Assembly: GCA_029834535.1 (NCBI GenBank)
Contig: JAQMWT010000340.1
Location: 310,001 to 374,000, forward strand
Length of the DNA: 64,000 bases
From: Chrysophaeum taylorii
Taxonomy: Eukaryota > Sar > Pelagophyceae > Pelagomonadales > Pelagomonadaceae
Direction of reading: 5' to 3'
The notes under the pieces were generated by a model that worked only from the letters and a program-made list of their open reading frames with translations, was not told the origin of the DNA and searched no databases. Positions 10,029 through 19,485 of the stretch are shown here, in pieces. The position numbers were made by a program, and so were the translations under genes. Position 1 is the stretch's first letter. Each line of letters begins with the position of its first letter.

Positions 10029-11132
10029 ATGACGGAGGAGGACTGGGAGGCGAGGGCCATCGCCGCCGAAGAGGAGTGCTCGCGGCTCCGGTTGAAAGTC
10101 CGCGAGCTCGAGTCGGAGCTGGACGTGCTGGCGTGCGCGGACGACGGGTACGAGCCGTTGCGAATTCACGGTCTCGCCAAGACGCTCGCTCCGGAGCCTT
10201 ACGGCGTGATCGAGGGCGCGTGCGGCGGTGCGAACTGCCTCGCCGTCGCGCTGCTGTCGGCGTCGTCGTTCGTGGTGTCGGGGGCCGACGGGAGCGTGCG
10301 GTGGTTCGAGGACGGGGTCGAAAAGTCGCGGCAGACGGTGTCGTCGCCGGCGATCGCTCTGCGGAAGAGGCCGAAGAGCGACGAAATTTTCGCGAGCACG
10401 ATGGACGGTTCGACGTACGTGCTCGCCGAAAGTTCTCCTAGCGTGCGACACAAGGACCACGAGAAGCTGGCCGTGGACTGCGATTGGTCGCCGGACGGGC
10501 GGCTGATGGCGAGCGCTGCCCGCGACAAGAGCGTCGCGTTGTACGCGAACGGGGTCAAGGAACGGACGTTCGTGCTTCCAAATTCGCCCGAGTGTGTGCG
10601 ATTCGTCGACGACCGCACGCTCGTGGTCGCCGCGCGGCAGGAGCCCTTTTTGCGGTACGTGGACGTCGAGACGATGAAGGAGACGCGTTGCTCTTTGAAC
10701 GCGAGCGCGTGGGACGCGCACGTGAGCTTCGACGTGCTGAACGCTGCCGTTCGGGGGGACTACATCGCCGTCGCGACGAGCACGCACCGGCACATAGTGT
10801 ACAAGGTGCGGCAAAACAAGCATGTCCGCGTGCTGACGGGCCACGCCTCGGACGAGTACGCGAATACGCGGATCGCGTGGCTCGGAGGCGGCGGCGGAAA
10901 CGACGACGATAGTCTGGTCTCGAGCTCGGCGGCGACCGACCCGAGTCTCTACCAGTGGGATTTTTCGAGCGGGAAGCTTCTCACAAAAGTCGAGCGCGCG
11001 CACGGCCAGGGCGGCGTCCGGAACCTCGACGCCCTCTCCGGAGGAGGCGAAATAATCAACCGTCTCCTCGCCACCACCAGCTTCGACAAGACCGTCAAGC
11101 TCTGGCACCTAGGTACGACGACGACGGGATGA
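10029..11132 (+). CDS. WD40-repeat protein with N-terminal coiled coil
   Basis: 367 aa, ATG at 10029. Residues about 5-35 (EARAIAAEEECSRLRLKVREL) form a short charged coiled coil. The rest reads as WD40 blades: GADGSVRWFEDG, DWSPDGRLMASAARDKSVALYANG, HRHIVYKVRQNKHVRVLTGHASDEYANTRIAW (partly), LYQWDFSSGKLL and TTSFDKTVKLWHL. Six to seven blades fit the length. WD40 propellers are protein-interaction scaffolds and the specific partner cannot be told. The stop lies 13 bp from the stop of the convergent RNB-helicase gene, so the two transcripts probably overlap at their 3' ends. Confidence 0.8.
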   Translation: MTEEDWEARAIAAEEECSRLRLKVRELESELDVLACADDGYEPLRIHGLAKTLAPEPYGVIEGACGGANCLAVALLSASSFVVSGADGSVRWFEDGVEKSRQTVSSPAIALRKRPKSDEIFASTMDGSTYVLAESSPSVRHKDHEKLAVDCDWSPDGRLMASAARDKSVALYANGVKERTFVLPNSPECVRFVDDRTLVVAARQEPFLRYVDVETMKETRCSLNASAWDAHVSFDVLNAAVRGDYIAVATSTHRHIVYKVRQNKHVRVLTGHASDEYANTRIAWLGGGGGNDDDSLVSSSAATDPSLYQWDFSSGKLLTKVERAHGQGGVRNLDALSGGGEIINRLLATTSFDKTVKLWHLGTTTTG

Positions 11133-11145
11133 TGAGGTCTACCAA

Positions 11146-14100
11146 TTACGAAGCGGCACTGCCGCCGCCGCCGCCGTCGTCGTCGTCGATACGGAGGTAG
11201 AGGGATTCGTTGGTGACGAGGCCGAAGAGGAGGGCGTCGGCGTGGTGATCGAGGACGTTGTGGGTTTCGTAGTACTGGAGGCCGAGGAGGACCTCGCGCA
11301 GGGCGTCGACGTAGGAGAGGACGCGCATGATGACTTTGACGAAGGAACCGAGGAGGTGGGGGTCGACGCAGGCGGCGATGCGGTGGATGTCTTTTGTTCT
11401 GCACCAATCGAGGACGAGGGTCGCGAGATTGCGCGGGAGATCGTCCTTGTGGAGGTGGTGGGCGAGCTGGTCGGCGTAATCGAAGGTTTCGAGGAGGTTT
11501 TGGGAGAGTTTCGATGATATAACGTCGGCGGGGAGGGGCTCGTCGTCCTTACAGCAGCGGTTGGGAATGAAGAGGGCGATAAAAGCGCAAATTTCGGGAA
11601 GATCTAGACGGGCAATCGCGCCGTCGGCGACGCACGTGCCGAGGATCAAGGGCTCGCCATCCGAGAAAGCGGCGGCCGCTCGGCCTCGCGGCGCGAGACG
11701 GCCGTCGTCGTCGAGGAACGAAGCGTCGCGGAGCCAGAGGTAAGCCGCGTGCCAGTCGTCCTCGAGGCGCGTGTCGTTCTTCTCGATAGCCAGCGTCGCC
11801 TTCCTAGATTCCGTCGCCTTGCGCTTGGCGCTCAAAAAGGCGTCGGCGCCGCCCGGATAGGCGTCGAGGATGCCGCGGCGCTCGCGCGTCAATCGCTTCA
11901 CCTCCTTCTGGGGGAGCTTCTGGTTTAGGCGGAGTTGGATCGCGTCGTACGCCGAGAAAGAGGTCGCCGTCGCCGCGTCGACGGCGTGCTGGTCGCGCAA
12001 TCGTCGTCGCGCGACGTCGTTTTCGCGCCGGAGTTGGTCGGCTCGGAGCGTGCGCTTCAAGATGTTCGAGTCGTGGCCGCGCGCGAGGTGTCGGAGGACG
12101 AACGGCCGGTCGACGTCGAGCTGAGACGTCGCGGCCTGGACGTCGCCCGTGAGCATGCGGTTGACCTCGTGGAGGGGCGCGAGGTTTTTGAGGCCAGCGA
12201 CCGACAACTTTGGCGCGTAGACCACGTATCCAACCTCGTCGAGACCTCGACGGCCCGCGCGACCCGCCATCTGCCAGAACTCGTCGACCCGAAGCCACCG
12301 GTGGCCTTCCTTGGCCCCCGTGTCGTCAGGCTTGTCGAGCTGCGAGAAGGCGACCGTGCGCGCGGGCATGTTGACGCCGACGGCCAACGTTTCGGTCGCG
12401 AACACGAGTTTCACCAGTCTTTGCTGGAAGCACAGCTCGACGTATTCGCGCAGAATCGGGAGCATCCCGGAATGGTGGTACGCGATGCCGCGTTCGAGGA
12501 GCCGGTCGATGTCGCGGTACGCCTCGAGCTCGCCGAGCTCGGGCATGTATCGCTGGAGGTGCTTGCGGTGCATCGCTCGCCGCGCCCGCTCGGTCGCGGC
12601 CGCGCGTTCCGACCGCGCCTTCTCGCGAGCCGCATCCTCCGCGTCGTCCTCGTCGCTTTTTTTGGGTTGTGGCTTCGTCCCGAGCAGCAGGTTGAGCGCC
12701 TCGCAGGCGTGGGCGCCCCTGACGCACAGTCGGCGCGACATGCAGAACACGATGCCCGGAAGCTTGTCGGCCGAATCGAGGGCTCGCGCCAGCTTGACGC
12801 ACTCGTGCTCGAAGTTCACCGGCGACGGACCCGCCGCAGCCTTCTTCTTCTTTTTCTGAGACGACGACGACGACGACGACGGAGGAGGCGCCGCCGCGCT
12901 TCCGCCGCCGCCGCCGCCGCCCCCGGAATAGGCGTCGCGCTGGGCCTGGCGCTCGGCGTCGCGCTCGGCGCGAGCTTTGGCCTTGTCGGCGAGCTTCTGC
13001 GCCGAGTCTTCGGCCTCCTTCTCCAGGGCCTTGCGCGAGAACAAGGCATTGAACTGGTCGACGTCGAACTTGCCCTTCTTGCGGTCGGGAGTGTCGTGAG
13101 TCCCATAAAACTCGGCAAACTCGCCCGTCTTCGGGTTGACGCCGCCGACCTTGAGCGGAACGTGCCGGTCGGGCCGGACGACCAATCGACCGTTTCTGCC
13201 GCGCGTCGACTCGATCCAGGCAACAAAGTGCTCGGGGTCCCGGAGGGTTGCCGAGAGGGCGACCATCTGGACATCCTTGGGCATGTGCATCAAAGTCTCC
13301 TCCCAGACGGCGCCGCGCTCGACGTCGTTTATGTAATGGATTTCGTCGCTCACGACGCACCCGAGACGTTCGAGATCGGGGTCGACGTCGGCCAGCCGGC
13401 CGTCGGCCACGAGGGTCGCGAGGGCCTTGGCGGCCTCCTCGTCCCCCGCCTCGGCGGCGCCGCGCGCCGCGGCGACGACGTCCTCGCCACCCCGGCCCGA
13501 CGCCTTGACCAGCTTGTTCCTGAGAATCTCCGAAGTGCATATGACGAGCTCCTTCTCGGTCCCGGGCGGAGACCGGATCTTCACGTCGCCCGTCAGCAGC
13601 GAGACGTGGGCGTCGAGACCCCGTTTCCGGAACCAAGACGTGAACTCGGCAAACTTTTGGTTGCTGAGGGCCTTGATGGGCGACGTGTACACCGCTCGCT
13701 TTCCGCGCTCGAACGCTTGGAGGATCGCGACGAGCGCGACGGCCGTCTTTCCCGACCCCGTCGGCGCCATCGCGAGGAGGTCGAGTTGGGGGTCGTTGAT
13801 CACCTGGAGGCATCGCTTCTGAAAATCGTCGATCCTGTATCCGAGCACGGAGTTCACGCGCTCCTCGAGAAGCACCGGCGACTCCTCGTCCTCGTCCTCT
13901 CTGCCGCGCGACGCCGCTCGTATCCACGCCCGCGCCGACGACGGGAGCGTCCTCTCCTCGTCGTCCTCGTCCTCCTCCTCCTCGTCCTCCTCCTCCTGGT
14001 CGTCGTCGTCGTCGACAAGGCGCATGCGGAGCCTGGTGCGATCCGCGGCGAGGACCCCGCAGAGCTCGACCTTGACGGGTCCCTCCTCGCGGCGGCGGCG

Positions 14101-15378
14101 GCGACGGCCGAGAGCCTTGGCGACGGGCTCGGCAAAGTAAGAGTCGCGGAGCGGGACTCTAAAACGACGCTTCTCGGTGCGCACGAAGACGCACTCCCCG
14201 TCGTCCCCGAGGTCGACGTAAGCATCGTAGACGCGAGGGGCTTCGCGGCACAAGTAGGCGAGCTCCATGGCGTCGATTGTCGCGTGGTATCGATGCAGCT
14301 GCGCGCACCTCTCGTTGAGCGTCTCGAGCTGCTCGTCGCCCCACCCCGTCAGCCCAAACCCCTCGGAAGAAGCTGTGGGCTCCAGGAGCGCATTCTGGTT
14401 CAAGAGATCCGCGAACCGCCGGATCGGGGACGAGCAATGCGCGTAGTTCTCGAGCTCCAAGCTCGCGTGCCCGGCGTCGACCGAGTCCGACCTCGCGTAC
14501 ACCGCGGGGAGCGACCGGTCGGCCTGCGCGCGCAACACCCCGCCCGGCCACTTCGAGGACCGCGCCAGCAACTCCCCAAAGTACGCGTTGTACTCGATCA
14601 TCGTCCACGCGATCAAATCCTCGGGGGCCTCGCGTCCCGACAACCTCCGCAACAAATCGCGCGCCTTCTCGTGTCGCGAACAAGCCCCGAACGCCGCGTA
14701 CGTCGTTGCGTCCGCGTTCACTACCGACGTGCGCTCGTGGGACCGCCGGACCACCCTCCCGTCCTCCACCGTCAGCCACAACGTCAACGTGTTGCGCCGG
14801 ACGCCCTGATTGAGCGAAAACTCGTCGTGCGCCAGCTCGGGCGGCAACATGGGCACCGATCCCGATCCGTGATACGCGCTCGCGCCCCTCACGCGCGCCC
14901 ACTCGAACAACGGCGAACCCGCGCCGATCTTGCTCGCGACGTCCGCCACGTGGACACCCAGCACCACGCGCTTCTTGTTCTCCACCGACAACGACAGCGC
15001 GTCGTCGATGTCCCTCGTCCCCTCGTTGTCCGCCGAGAATACGCCCAGCTTGGCGGGCAGCGACCGCCGCGACGAGGAGGAGGAGGAAGAGAGACCCCAG
15101 TCCCCGCGCGGCGGATACCGGCAGGGCTGGACCCCAAAGAACAGCTGCAGCGCGCGCAGCTCCACGTCGTGCTCGCCCACTTCTCCCAACACTTCCACCA
15201 GCTCTCCGCGATGCTCGTCATCCCCCACCCTGATCTTCGCCCAATGGTTCCGCTTCGTCGCCTTTTTGCAGTTCACGATCCACTTCTTCCCGCCTCCAAA
15301 CAGCAACGTCGTCGGAATCCCCGTCTCCCCATAACGATTCCGGTCGGCGAACCGCAACACGCCGATCGCCTCGGGCAT
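11146..15378 (-). CDS. fusion of RNase II/RNB exoribonuclease and Ski2/Mtr4-type DExH helicase
   Basis: One uninterrupted 1410-aa frame with ATG at 15378. Residues 1-110 look like an OB fold. The RNB catalytic motif SADNEGTRDIDDA gives D117, D123, D125 and D126 with the spacing of E. coli RNase II D201/207/209/210. CSSPIRRFADLL at 315-326 is the conserved arginine motif. An S1-like part (about 380-455) and an acidic linker (455-500) follow. The helicase has Walker A APTGSGKT (538-545), DEIH (678-681), SAT (709-711) and QMAGRAGRRG (1036-1045), with a Gly/Ser/Lys-rich insert at 818-850 and a DSHCT-like end (about 1220-1395). In other eukaryotes Ski2/Mtr4 feeds RNA to the exosome nuclease Rrp44, and in yeast mitochondria Suv3 works with the RNase II protein Dss1. 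Here both activities seem to be in one chain. No plastid or mitochondrial presequence is obvious and there is no PIN domain. Confidence 0.88.
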   Translation of the reverse strand: MPEAIGVLRFADRNRYGETGIPTTLLFGGGKKWIVNCKKATKRNHWAKIRVGDDEHRGELVEVLGEVGEHDVELRALQLFFGVQPCRYPPRGDWGLSSSSSSSRRSLPAKLGVFSADNEGTRDIDDALSLSVENKKRVVLGVHVADVASKIGAGSPLFEWARVRGASAYHGSGSVPMLPPELAHDEFSLNQGVRRNTLTLWLTVEDGRVVRRSHERTSVVNADATTYAAFGACSRHEKARDLLRRLSGREAPEDLIAWTMIEYNAYFGELLARSSKWPGGVLRAQADRSLPAVYARSDSVDAGHASLELENYAHCSSPIRRFADLLNQNALLEPTASSEGFGLTGWGDEQLETLNERCAQLHRYHATIDAMELAYLCREAPRVYDAYVDLGDDGECVFVRTEKRRFRVPLRDSYFAEPVAKALGRRRRRREEGPVKVELCGVLAADRTRLRMRLVDDDDDQEEEDEEEEDEDDEERTLPSSARAWIRAASRGREDEDEESPVLLEERVNSVLGYRIDDFQKRCLQVINDPQLDLLAMAPTGSGKTAVALVAILQAFERGKRAVYTSPIKALSNQKFAEFTSWFRKRGLDAHVSLLTGDVKIRSPPGTEKELVICTSEILRNKLVKASGRGGEDVVAAARGAAEAGDEEAAKALATLVADGRLADVDPDLERLGCVVSDEIHYINDVERGAVWEETLMHMPKDVQMVALSATLRDPEHFVAWIESTRGRNGRLVVRPDRHVPLKVGGVNPKTGEFAEFYGTHDTPDRKKGKFDVDQFNALFSRKALEKEAEDSAQKLADKAKARAERDAERQAQRDAYSGGGGGGGGSAAAPPPSSSSSSSQKKKKKAAAGPSPVNFEHECVKLARALDSADKLPGIVFCMSRRLCVRGAHACEALNLLLGTKPQPKKSDEDDAEDAAREKARSERAAATERARRAMHRKHLQRYMPELGELEAYRDIDRLLERGIAYHHSGMLPILREYVELCFQQRLVKLVFATETLAVGVNMPARTVAFSQLDKPDDTGAKEGHRWLRVDEFWQMAGRAGRRGLDEVGYVVYAPKLSVAGLKNLAPLHEVNRMLTGDVQAATSQLDVDRPFVLRHLARGHDSNILKRTLRADQLRRENDVARRRLRDQHAVDAATATSFSAYDAIQLRLNQKLPQKEVKRLTRERRGILDAYPGGADAFLSAKRKATESRKATLAIEKNDTRLEDDWHAAYLWLRDASFLDDDGRLAPRGRAAAAFSDGEPLILGTCVADGAIARLDLPEICAFIALFIPNRCCKDDEPLPADVISSKLSQNLLETFDYADQLAHHLHKDDLPRNLATLVLDWCRTKDIHRIAACVDPHLLGSFVKVIMRVLSYVDALREVLLGLQYYETHNVLDHHADALLFGLVTNESLYLRIDDDDGGGGGSAAS

Positions 15379-15659
15379 CCTCCCCGTTCAACCAACGGAT
15401 TTATAATGTTCTTTCCGCCACAATTACTTCATTGTTTTTCGTCTTTTTTGTGGACGACCTCATAATAATTGTGTGGACTGGAGGACGCGACCCGAATTGA
15501 TAAGAACAAGAGAGAGGTGTGGGGAGAAAGGTGAAGAGCGAAGAAGAGAGAGAGGGGTGGTGAAGAGAGGTGAGGTGGTGGTGACAGGGAGGTGCGACGA
15601 CGACACGAGGCAGTAGTAGCCAATGTCATCATTCATCGGAGGATGTGTCGCGGAAGAAT
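15379..15659. other. upstream region of the RNB-helicase gene
   Basis: No gene. Purine-rich GAGAGGTG and AAGAGAGAG tracts lie at 15500-15590. Confidence 0.5.
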
Positions 15660-16601
15660 CAAATAATAAATAAATAAAGTGCTTGAATCTGCAGCCCCTG
15701 TCGTCGCCGGAGGTCCCCCAGCGTGGGCAGCCATAAAACTGGCGGCGTTGGGTGGCATGCACAGTGTGGGTCTCCCGGGTGAGGGTGATTTCGCCACGAA
15801 CCCAGTTTAAGTCGACGCCGAGGTCGGCCCGAGCGAGGAGTGGCACACGCCTGAACACAATCCGGTCGAAACGTTAGAAGGTGGTGCCGCAGTCGGAACA
15901 AAGCGATCGACGCGAGACAACCGGCGCGCACGAGCCGTCGCCCTCAAATAGGATCTTGTGTGAGCGGGCGCGTGGAAAGACCAGTCCTTGCTTTTTTTTG
16001 ACCGGCGCTGCGTGCCACGCACCAAACGCGTGCCGAAGCACTCCGAATTTGGGCAGCAGGCTAGGCCGAATTCCTCGCAGACCCTCTTAGGCTCGCAGTC
16101 AAACTCCAAGTTGACGAAGGCGACCCGACGCCCTTGAATACAGACGTCGATCCTTTTGATGGACGGCCCGTTTGGTCTCGCGCTGCTTTCCTTCCCTCGT
16201 ACTCGTAGACTATCTTCGAGCGGTCCTGCTTGTACACTCGGAATACCACCGAGATGCGGCGCCGCGCCCAAGAGGGTTCCCATCGCGCCACCGGCACAGA
16301 GCCGAAGAAGACGACGTTTGGCTCCTTGTCTGTCGCACGCGGCGCCATCAATATTGCGGGCCGCCGCGACGGCAGCCGAGACTCTGGGCGACCGGTCACC
16401 GCCAGAGATGGCGGCACCCAGCTCGTCCGCGGTATTGTCCATGCTCGGACTTTCCCAAAGTAGCACGACCTCCTTGTCGTGGACCGAGATAGAGTTGCTG
16501 TCGGCCTGCTCCTTCACCTTCTTGTAATCGACACCTGGTTGGACATGGGGGCGGTCCGTGCACGCCTCACTCGAATAGTCGTCGTTGTTGTCGTGTATCA
16601 C
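15660..16601 (-). pseudogene. degenerate zinc-binding ORF, unknown family
   Basis: Minus-strand pieces in three frames share one theme. They are FRVYKQDRSKIVYEYEGRK (about 16250), RVCEEFGLACCPNSECFGTR (about 16060), RSLCSDCGTTF (about 15890) and RRQFYGCPRWGTSGDDRGC with RFKHF after it (about 15690-15740). The last resembles a GRF-type zinc finger (C-x-R-W...GC-F). The cysteine pairs suggest nucleic-acid binding. Frame changes and the transposon-rich surroundings suggest a remnant of a mobile-element or repeated gene. I cannot name it. Confidence 0.3.
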
Positions 16602-16777
16602 ATTGACTTCGGGGGACTCACACGTCCGAGATGTCAGCTGCCTCGTCGCAGTCGGCGCGTCGGCGCAGTCACCGCCGTCGAGCTAGGCGCGACAGGCGGA
16701 CGTCGGGGGGAGGGCAGCTACCTGTTCCACATCAGCGGCAGTCACCTGCCTTTTCTTCTCCTGCCTGAGAATCTGGC

Positions 16778-16918
16778 GCGACCTGTCAACGACGACAGAT
16801 CTCAACTTCTGGCTGGACTTCTTTTTCGCTTGGTGCAGAACAGATAGCGCCGCGACCTGTCAACCACAGATCTCAACTTCTGGCTGGACTTCTTTTTCGC
16901 TTGGTGCAGAACAGATAG
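16778..16918. repeat. 74-bp tandem duplication
   Basis: GCGACCTGTCAAC ... CAGAACAGATAGCGCC (16778-16851) is repeated from 16852 to about 16918 with a 3-bp deletion (CGACGACAG to CCACAG). The duplication covers the C-terminal end of the small minus-strand ORF. Confidence 0.85.
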
Positions 16919-17277
16919 TGCGAGCGATTCGAATTTCGACAACCGAGGAGGCAGCCGCCCGTCGACTCTATGAAGGGGTCGTCGCCAGCCCGCGCCCGCC
17001 GCACTGCGTTTCGCAGAGTTCTCTTGAACGTGTTCGTGGCGTCCTGCGTCGCGTCAAACAGCTCCTCGGCGAGCTGGAACAACCGCCGAAGAACGTCGTC
17101 ATCGTCAGCAAGCATACCGTTCCGCCGTTTAGCACGTTTAGCGGCCGCAGCCTTACGTACTCCTTGCTTGAACCTCTCGTTCACGCCCGGTTTCTCGAAG
17201 GCTTGGCCTTTACGACACTTGCTCATAGGCGCTAAACACGCCTCCTGCCATCGATTTTGAATGATGGATACAAGCAT
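16873..17277 (-). CDS. small basic hypothetical protein
   Basis: 134 aa from an ATG at 17277. It has a lysine/arginine/alanine-rich stretch (KAAAAKRAKRRNG) followed by an amphipathic helix (DDDDVLRRLFQLAEELFDATQ) and a C-terminal cysteine pair. No family is recognised. The 3' end lies in a recent tandem duplication and the 5' end abuts TACAAGCATA, the same word that begins the nearby TIR, so it may be mobile-element baggage rather than a host gene. Confidence 0.3.
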   Translation of the reverse strand: MLVSIIQNRWQEACLAPMSKCRKGQAFEKPGVNERFKQGVRKAAAAKRAKRRNGMLADDDDVLRRLFQLAEELFDATQDATNTFKRTLRNAVRRARAGDDPFIESTGGCLLGCRNSNRSHYLFCTKRKRSPARS

Positions 17278-17909
17278 AACTAACTAACTTCAGACCTCTC
17301 CCGAGCATGGGAGCCAGGCCGGACCGACAGGAGCCAGTCCGGAATCACGGGCCTGTAGACGAGGAGCGCCGAAAGGTCGGTCGGCGGAGAGTGACCATCA
17401 AGCTTGTCGCCATGCGACGAGGAGACCGCGATGTGACTGACAACCAACTCGTCGATAACCTTCCGTCTTCGCCCCCCGGCCATACCCCGTCCCACTGCGA
17501 ACGTTCCGGCTGCCAACCGGCCCGCCCGGGAGGCGAATAGGTGCCAACCTAGGATACAAGCATATTCGACCATAAACCCTGTTTGAATGTGCGGGTTTTT
17601 TGAGGGGGGAATCGGTCGATTTGGACCGGAGTTTCGTTCGGGCCTCCGAGGAGGTCCTCTTGGGCTGCCCGTGACGGTGCAATTGACTCCGGGCGAGCCC
17701 GTATGACGTATATACACTATGCGTGAAGTTGGCGTCAGCATTACGAGTCCAAATTCGGCGCCCTACGTGCGGCCGCAAGCGGTCGGAGGCGACTCAAGAC
17801 GGACCGCAGAGCGGCCCCGATACGCGAGGGGACTGTTCGTAGTCCCCTCGCCGCGCTTTTCGTGTGCCGAGTTCATCACCAGAGTCATGCATATAGCTAG
17901 TCAGCGACG

Positions 17910-18802
17910 CTATCCACCTCCAGAGTAAACGCGGATAGAATTGACGCGTCGATCGCGCGATGGAAGGAGTGTTTGCGCTTGAGACGCGCAGCCTCTCTTT
18001 GTCGCTCGATTTTGGCGTGTTCGAACTCGGCGGTGCCCCCGTCTTCGCAGCGGTAGACGGAGAGGCGGAATGTTTTTGGGGTCAATGCTGTCGAAGACGC
18101 GCTCACGTTGTCGGCACGCCATCTCACGTTCTGCTCCGGTGTTACGTTTGCGGTAGTACCGCTTTGACTGGCCCCAGCCGTACTCAACGCCATCGCCAGA
18201 GAGCTCTGGGTGGCATTTCGGCGACGAGAGTAGGATGTGGCCACGGTCAAGAACGAGCTGCTGGAGGAGGTTGAGTTCGTTCTTCAAGTCCGGGCAATTG
18301 CCGAGGATCTCCTTGGTTGAGGTCCCCGGAACGATGTCGCCGAACTTGTCGAGCTGGCCACGGAGCGAGCGATGCGTGTCCCAACGAGTGGTCGACCTCC
18401 AATAGGAACTGGTGACGAAGGTACCAAATCTCCGTGACATCGAGGACGTCCTCGACCTGAAGGAGAAAATTGTCCGAGTCCCAGAAGCCTTGGTGCTGCT
18501 TGCCAACCTTGAGCGTCTTGAAGAGAGCCGCAGACTCCAGAACCACTTGACGCCGCCGCGCTCAGATAGGAAGACCTTTTCAAAGGGGGCTTGATTGTCG
18601 GATCGATCGTGAGGTCGACATCGTTGTCGCCGTCTTCTTCGTCGTAAACGTCGGGATCTGTCACGTTGGTCGCTACTTGACGAAGCTTGTCATGCTTGTC
18701 ACCTGAGTTGTAAAACCAGTGGAGCCGGGTTCGTGTGAAGCGCGTTTCGTCCGAGGAGGCCATCAACAGTTGCAGGAGTGTCCAGCAGCACTTCCAATAC
18801 AT
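17910..18802 (-). pseudogene. DDE transposase remnant inside the mariner-like element
   Basis: Pieces in three frames line up as one transposase. LKVGKQHQGFWDSDNFLLQVEDVLDV is followed by FLLEVDHSLGH, where the D matches the second catalytic aspartate. LLSSPKCHPELSGDGVEYGWGQSKRYYRKRN matches the LPKFHCELNPIE-WGQ-KR pattern around the third catalytic acid. RQRERVFDSID follows. Upstream MASSDETRFTRTRLHWF may be the N-terminal edge. Several frame changes show that it is dead. Assignment to the DDE superfamily is from these motifs; the clade is inferred from the TA-flanked TIRs. Confidence 0.55.
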
Positions 18803-19086
18803 GCTCTGCCGACATGTTGTCGCGCTCGACGGCTCATCAGCATGGTGCTACCAGCGCCACACGGAAAATCAAGAGACACCGCAAATTCTAACCTCTGAAA
18901 TTTACTCCCAAACCCTTTAAGTTTCTCCCTTACCACTTAAATAAACTCCCTCACCCTTTATTTTTACTCCTTACCACCCAGCGTCCTGCGTGCTCACCAG
19001 CTCACCCTGTTCCCTGACACGACTCGTGCAGGAATTGGGGAGGGTTTTGCGTTAAAATTGAAAAAGGATGTCAAAGGGAGGTCGGG
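18803..19086. other. short pyrimidine-rich repeats within the mariner-like element
   Basis: Repeats of TTTACTCC / AAACCCTTTAA / CTCCCTTACCAC occur at 18895-18985. They resemble the AGTTTACTCCTCAAACCCTTAA stretch at 43355-43377 and the TTAGAGTAAACTC block at 5345. No gene is seen. Confidence 0.45.
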
Positions 19087-19222
19087 GACGCGTCGATCGG
19101 CATCCTGGCCTAAGGCAGTGGCGACGCTGAGCAGATTCTACAGACAAAAGTAGTTTTTACTCCTAGACTAGATGTTTGCTATCGACGAATCCAGCTTAGG
19201 CCGGGATGCCGATCGACGCGTC
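19087..19222. repeat. 28-bp inverted repeat, 80-bp loop (MITE-like hairpin)
   Basis: GACGCGTCGATCGGCATCC plus GGCCTAAG (19087-19114) pairs with 19195-19222 with a single mismatch. It lies near the right end of the mariner-like element. It may be a nested small element or an internal subterminal hairpin. No coding sequence is present. Confidence 0.75.
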
Positions 19223-19485
19223 TTTGGCCCTCCTGCATGGCCGAACAACGAACTTGACACTAAACCCTCAGAAAATCGTGCACTGTGTTGTTATAATTCA
19301 TGGTCGAATATGCTTGTAGAATAACCCTTATTACGTCTTATTACGTCTTATTCAGTCATTCTTATTCGTCTCTTCACCGGCGCGGCGCCCCCCGTGGCCC
19401 GAATGCGCGGCGCGACGACGACCCTGTCGAACTTTTTTATAATCCTTTGGTTGAAAAACTAGCCCTCTCGAAGAGAGGGTGTTTT

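Larger units (their letters stand above)
17555..19318 (-). mobile_element. Tc1/mariner-like DNA transposon with 17-bp TIRs and TA target site
   Basis: CAAGCATATTCGACCAT at 17557-17573 is the exact reverse complement of ATGGTCGAATATGCTTG at 19300-19316. Each is flanked on the outside by TA (17555-17556 and 19317-19318), the target duplication typical of Tc1/mariner. The element is about 1.76 kb and contains a minus-strand DDE transposase remnant. The duplicated TACAAGCATA at 17269 may be part of an older end. Frames inside are broken, so this copy is not autonomous. Confidence 0.65.

Noticed and set aside
10020-11108. 362-codon minus-strand open frame
   Set aside because: Antisense shadow of the WD40 gene; Arg/His-rich composition and no motif.
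11935-15465. 1176-codon plus-strand open frame
   Set aside because: It is antisense to the RNB-helicase gene, Arg/Pro/Val-rich with no domain; a shadow of high GC codon use.
15429-15931. Short minus-strand frames upstream of the RNB-helicase as its 5' exons
   Set aside because: No splice signals link them and the RNB gene already starts with an ATG before its OB-like region.
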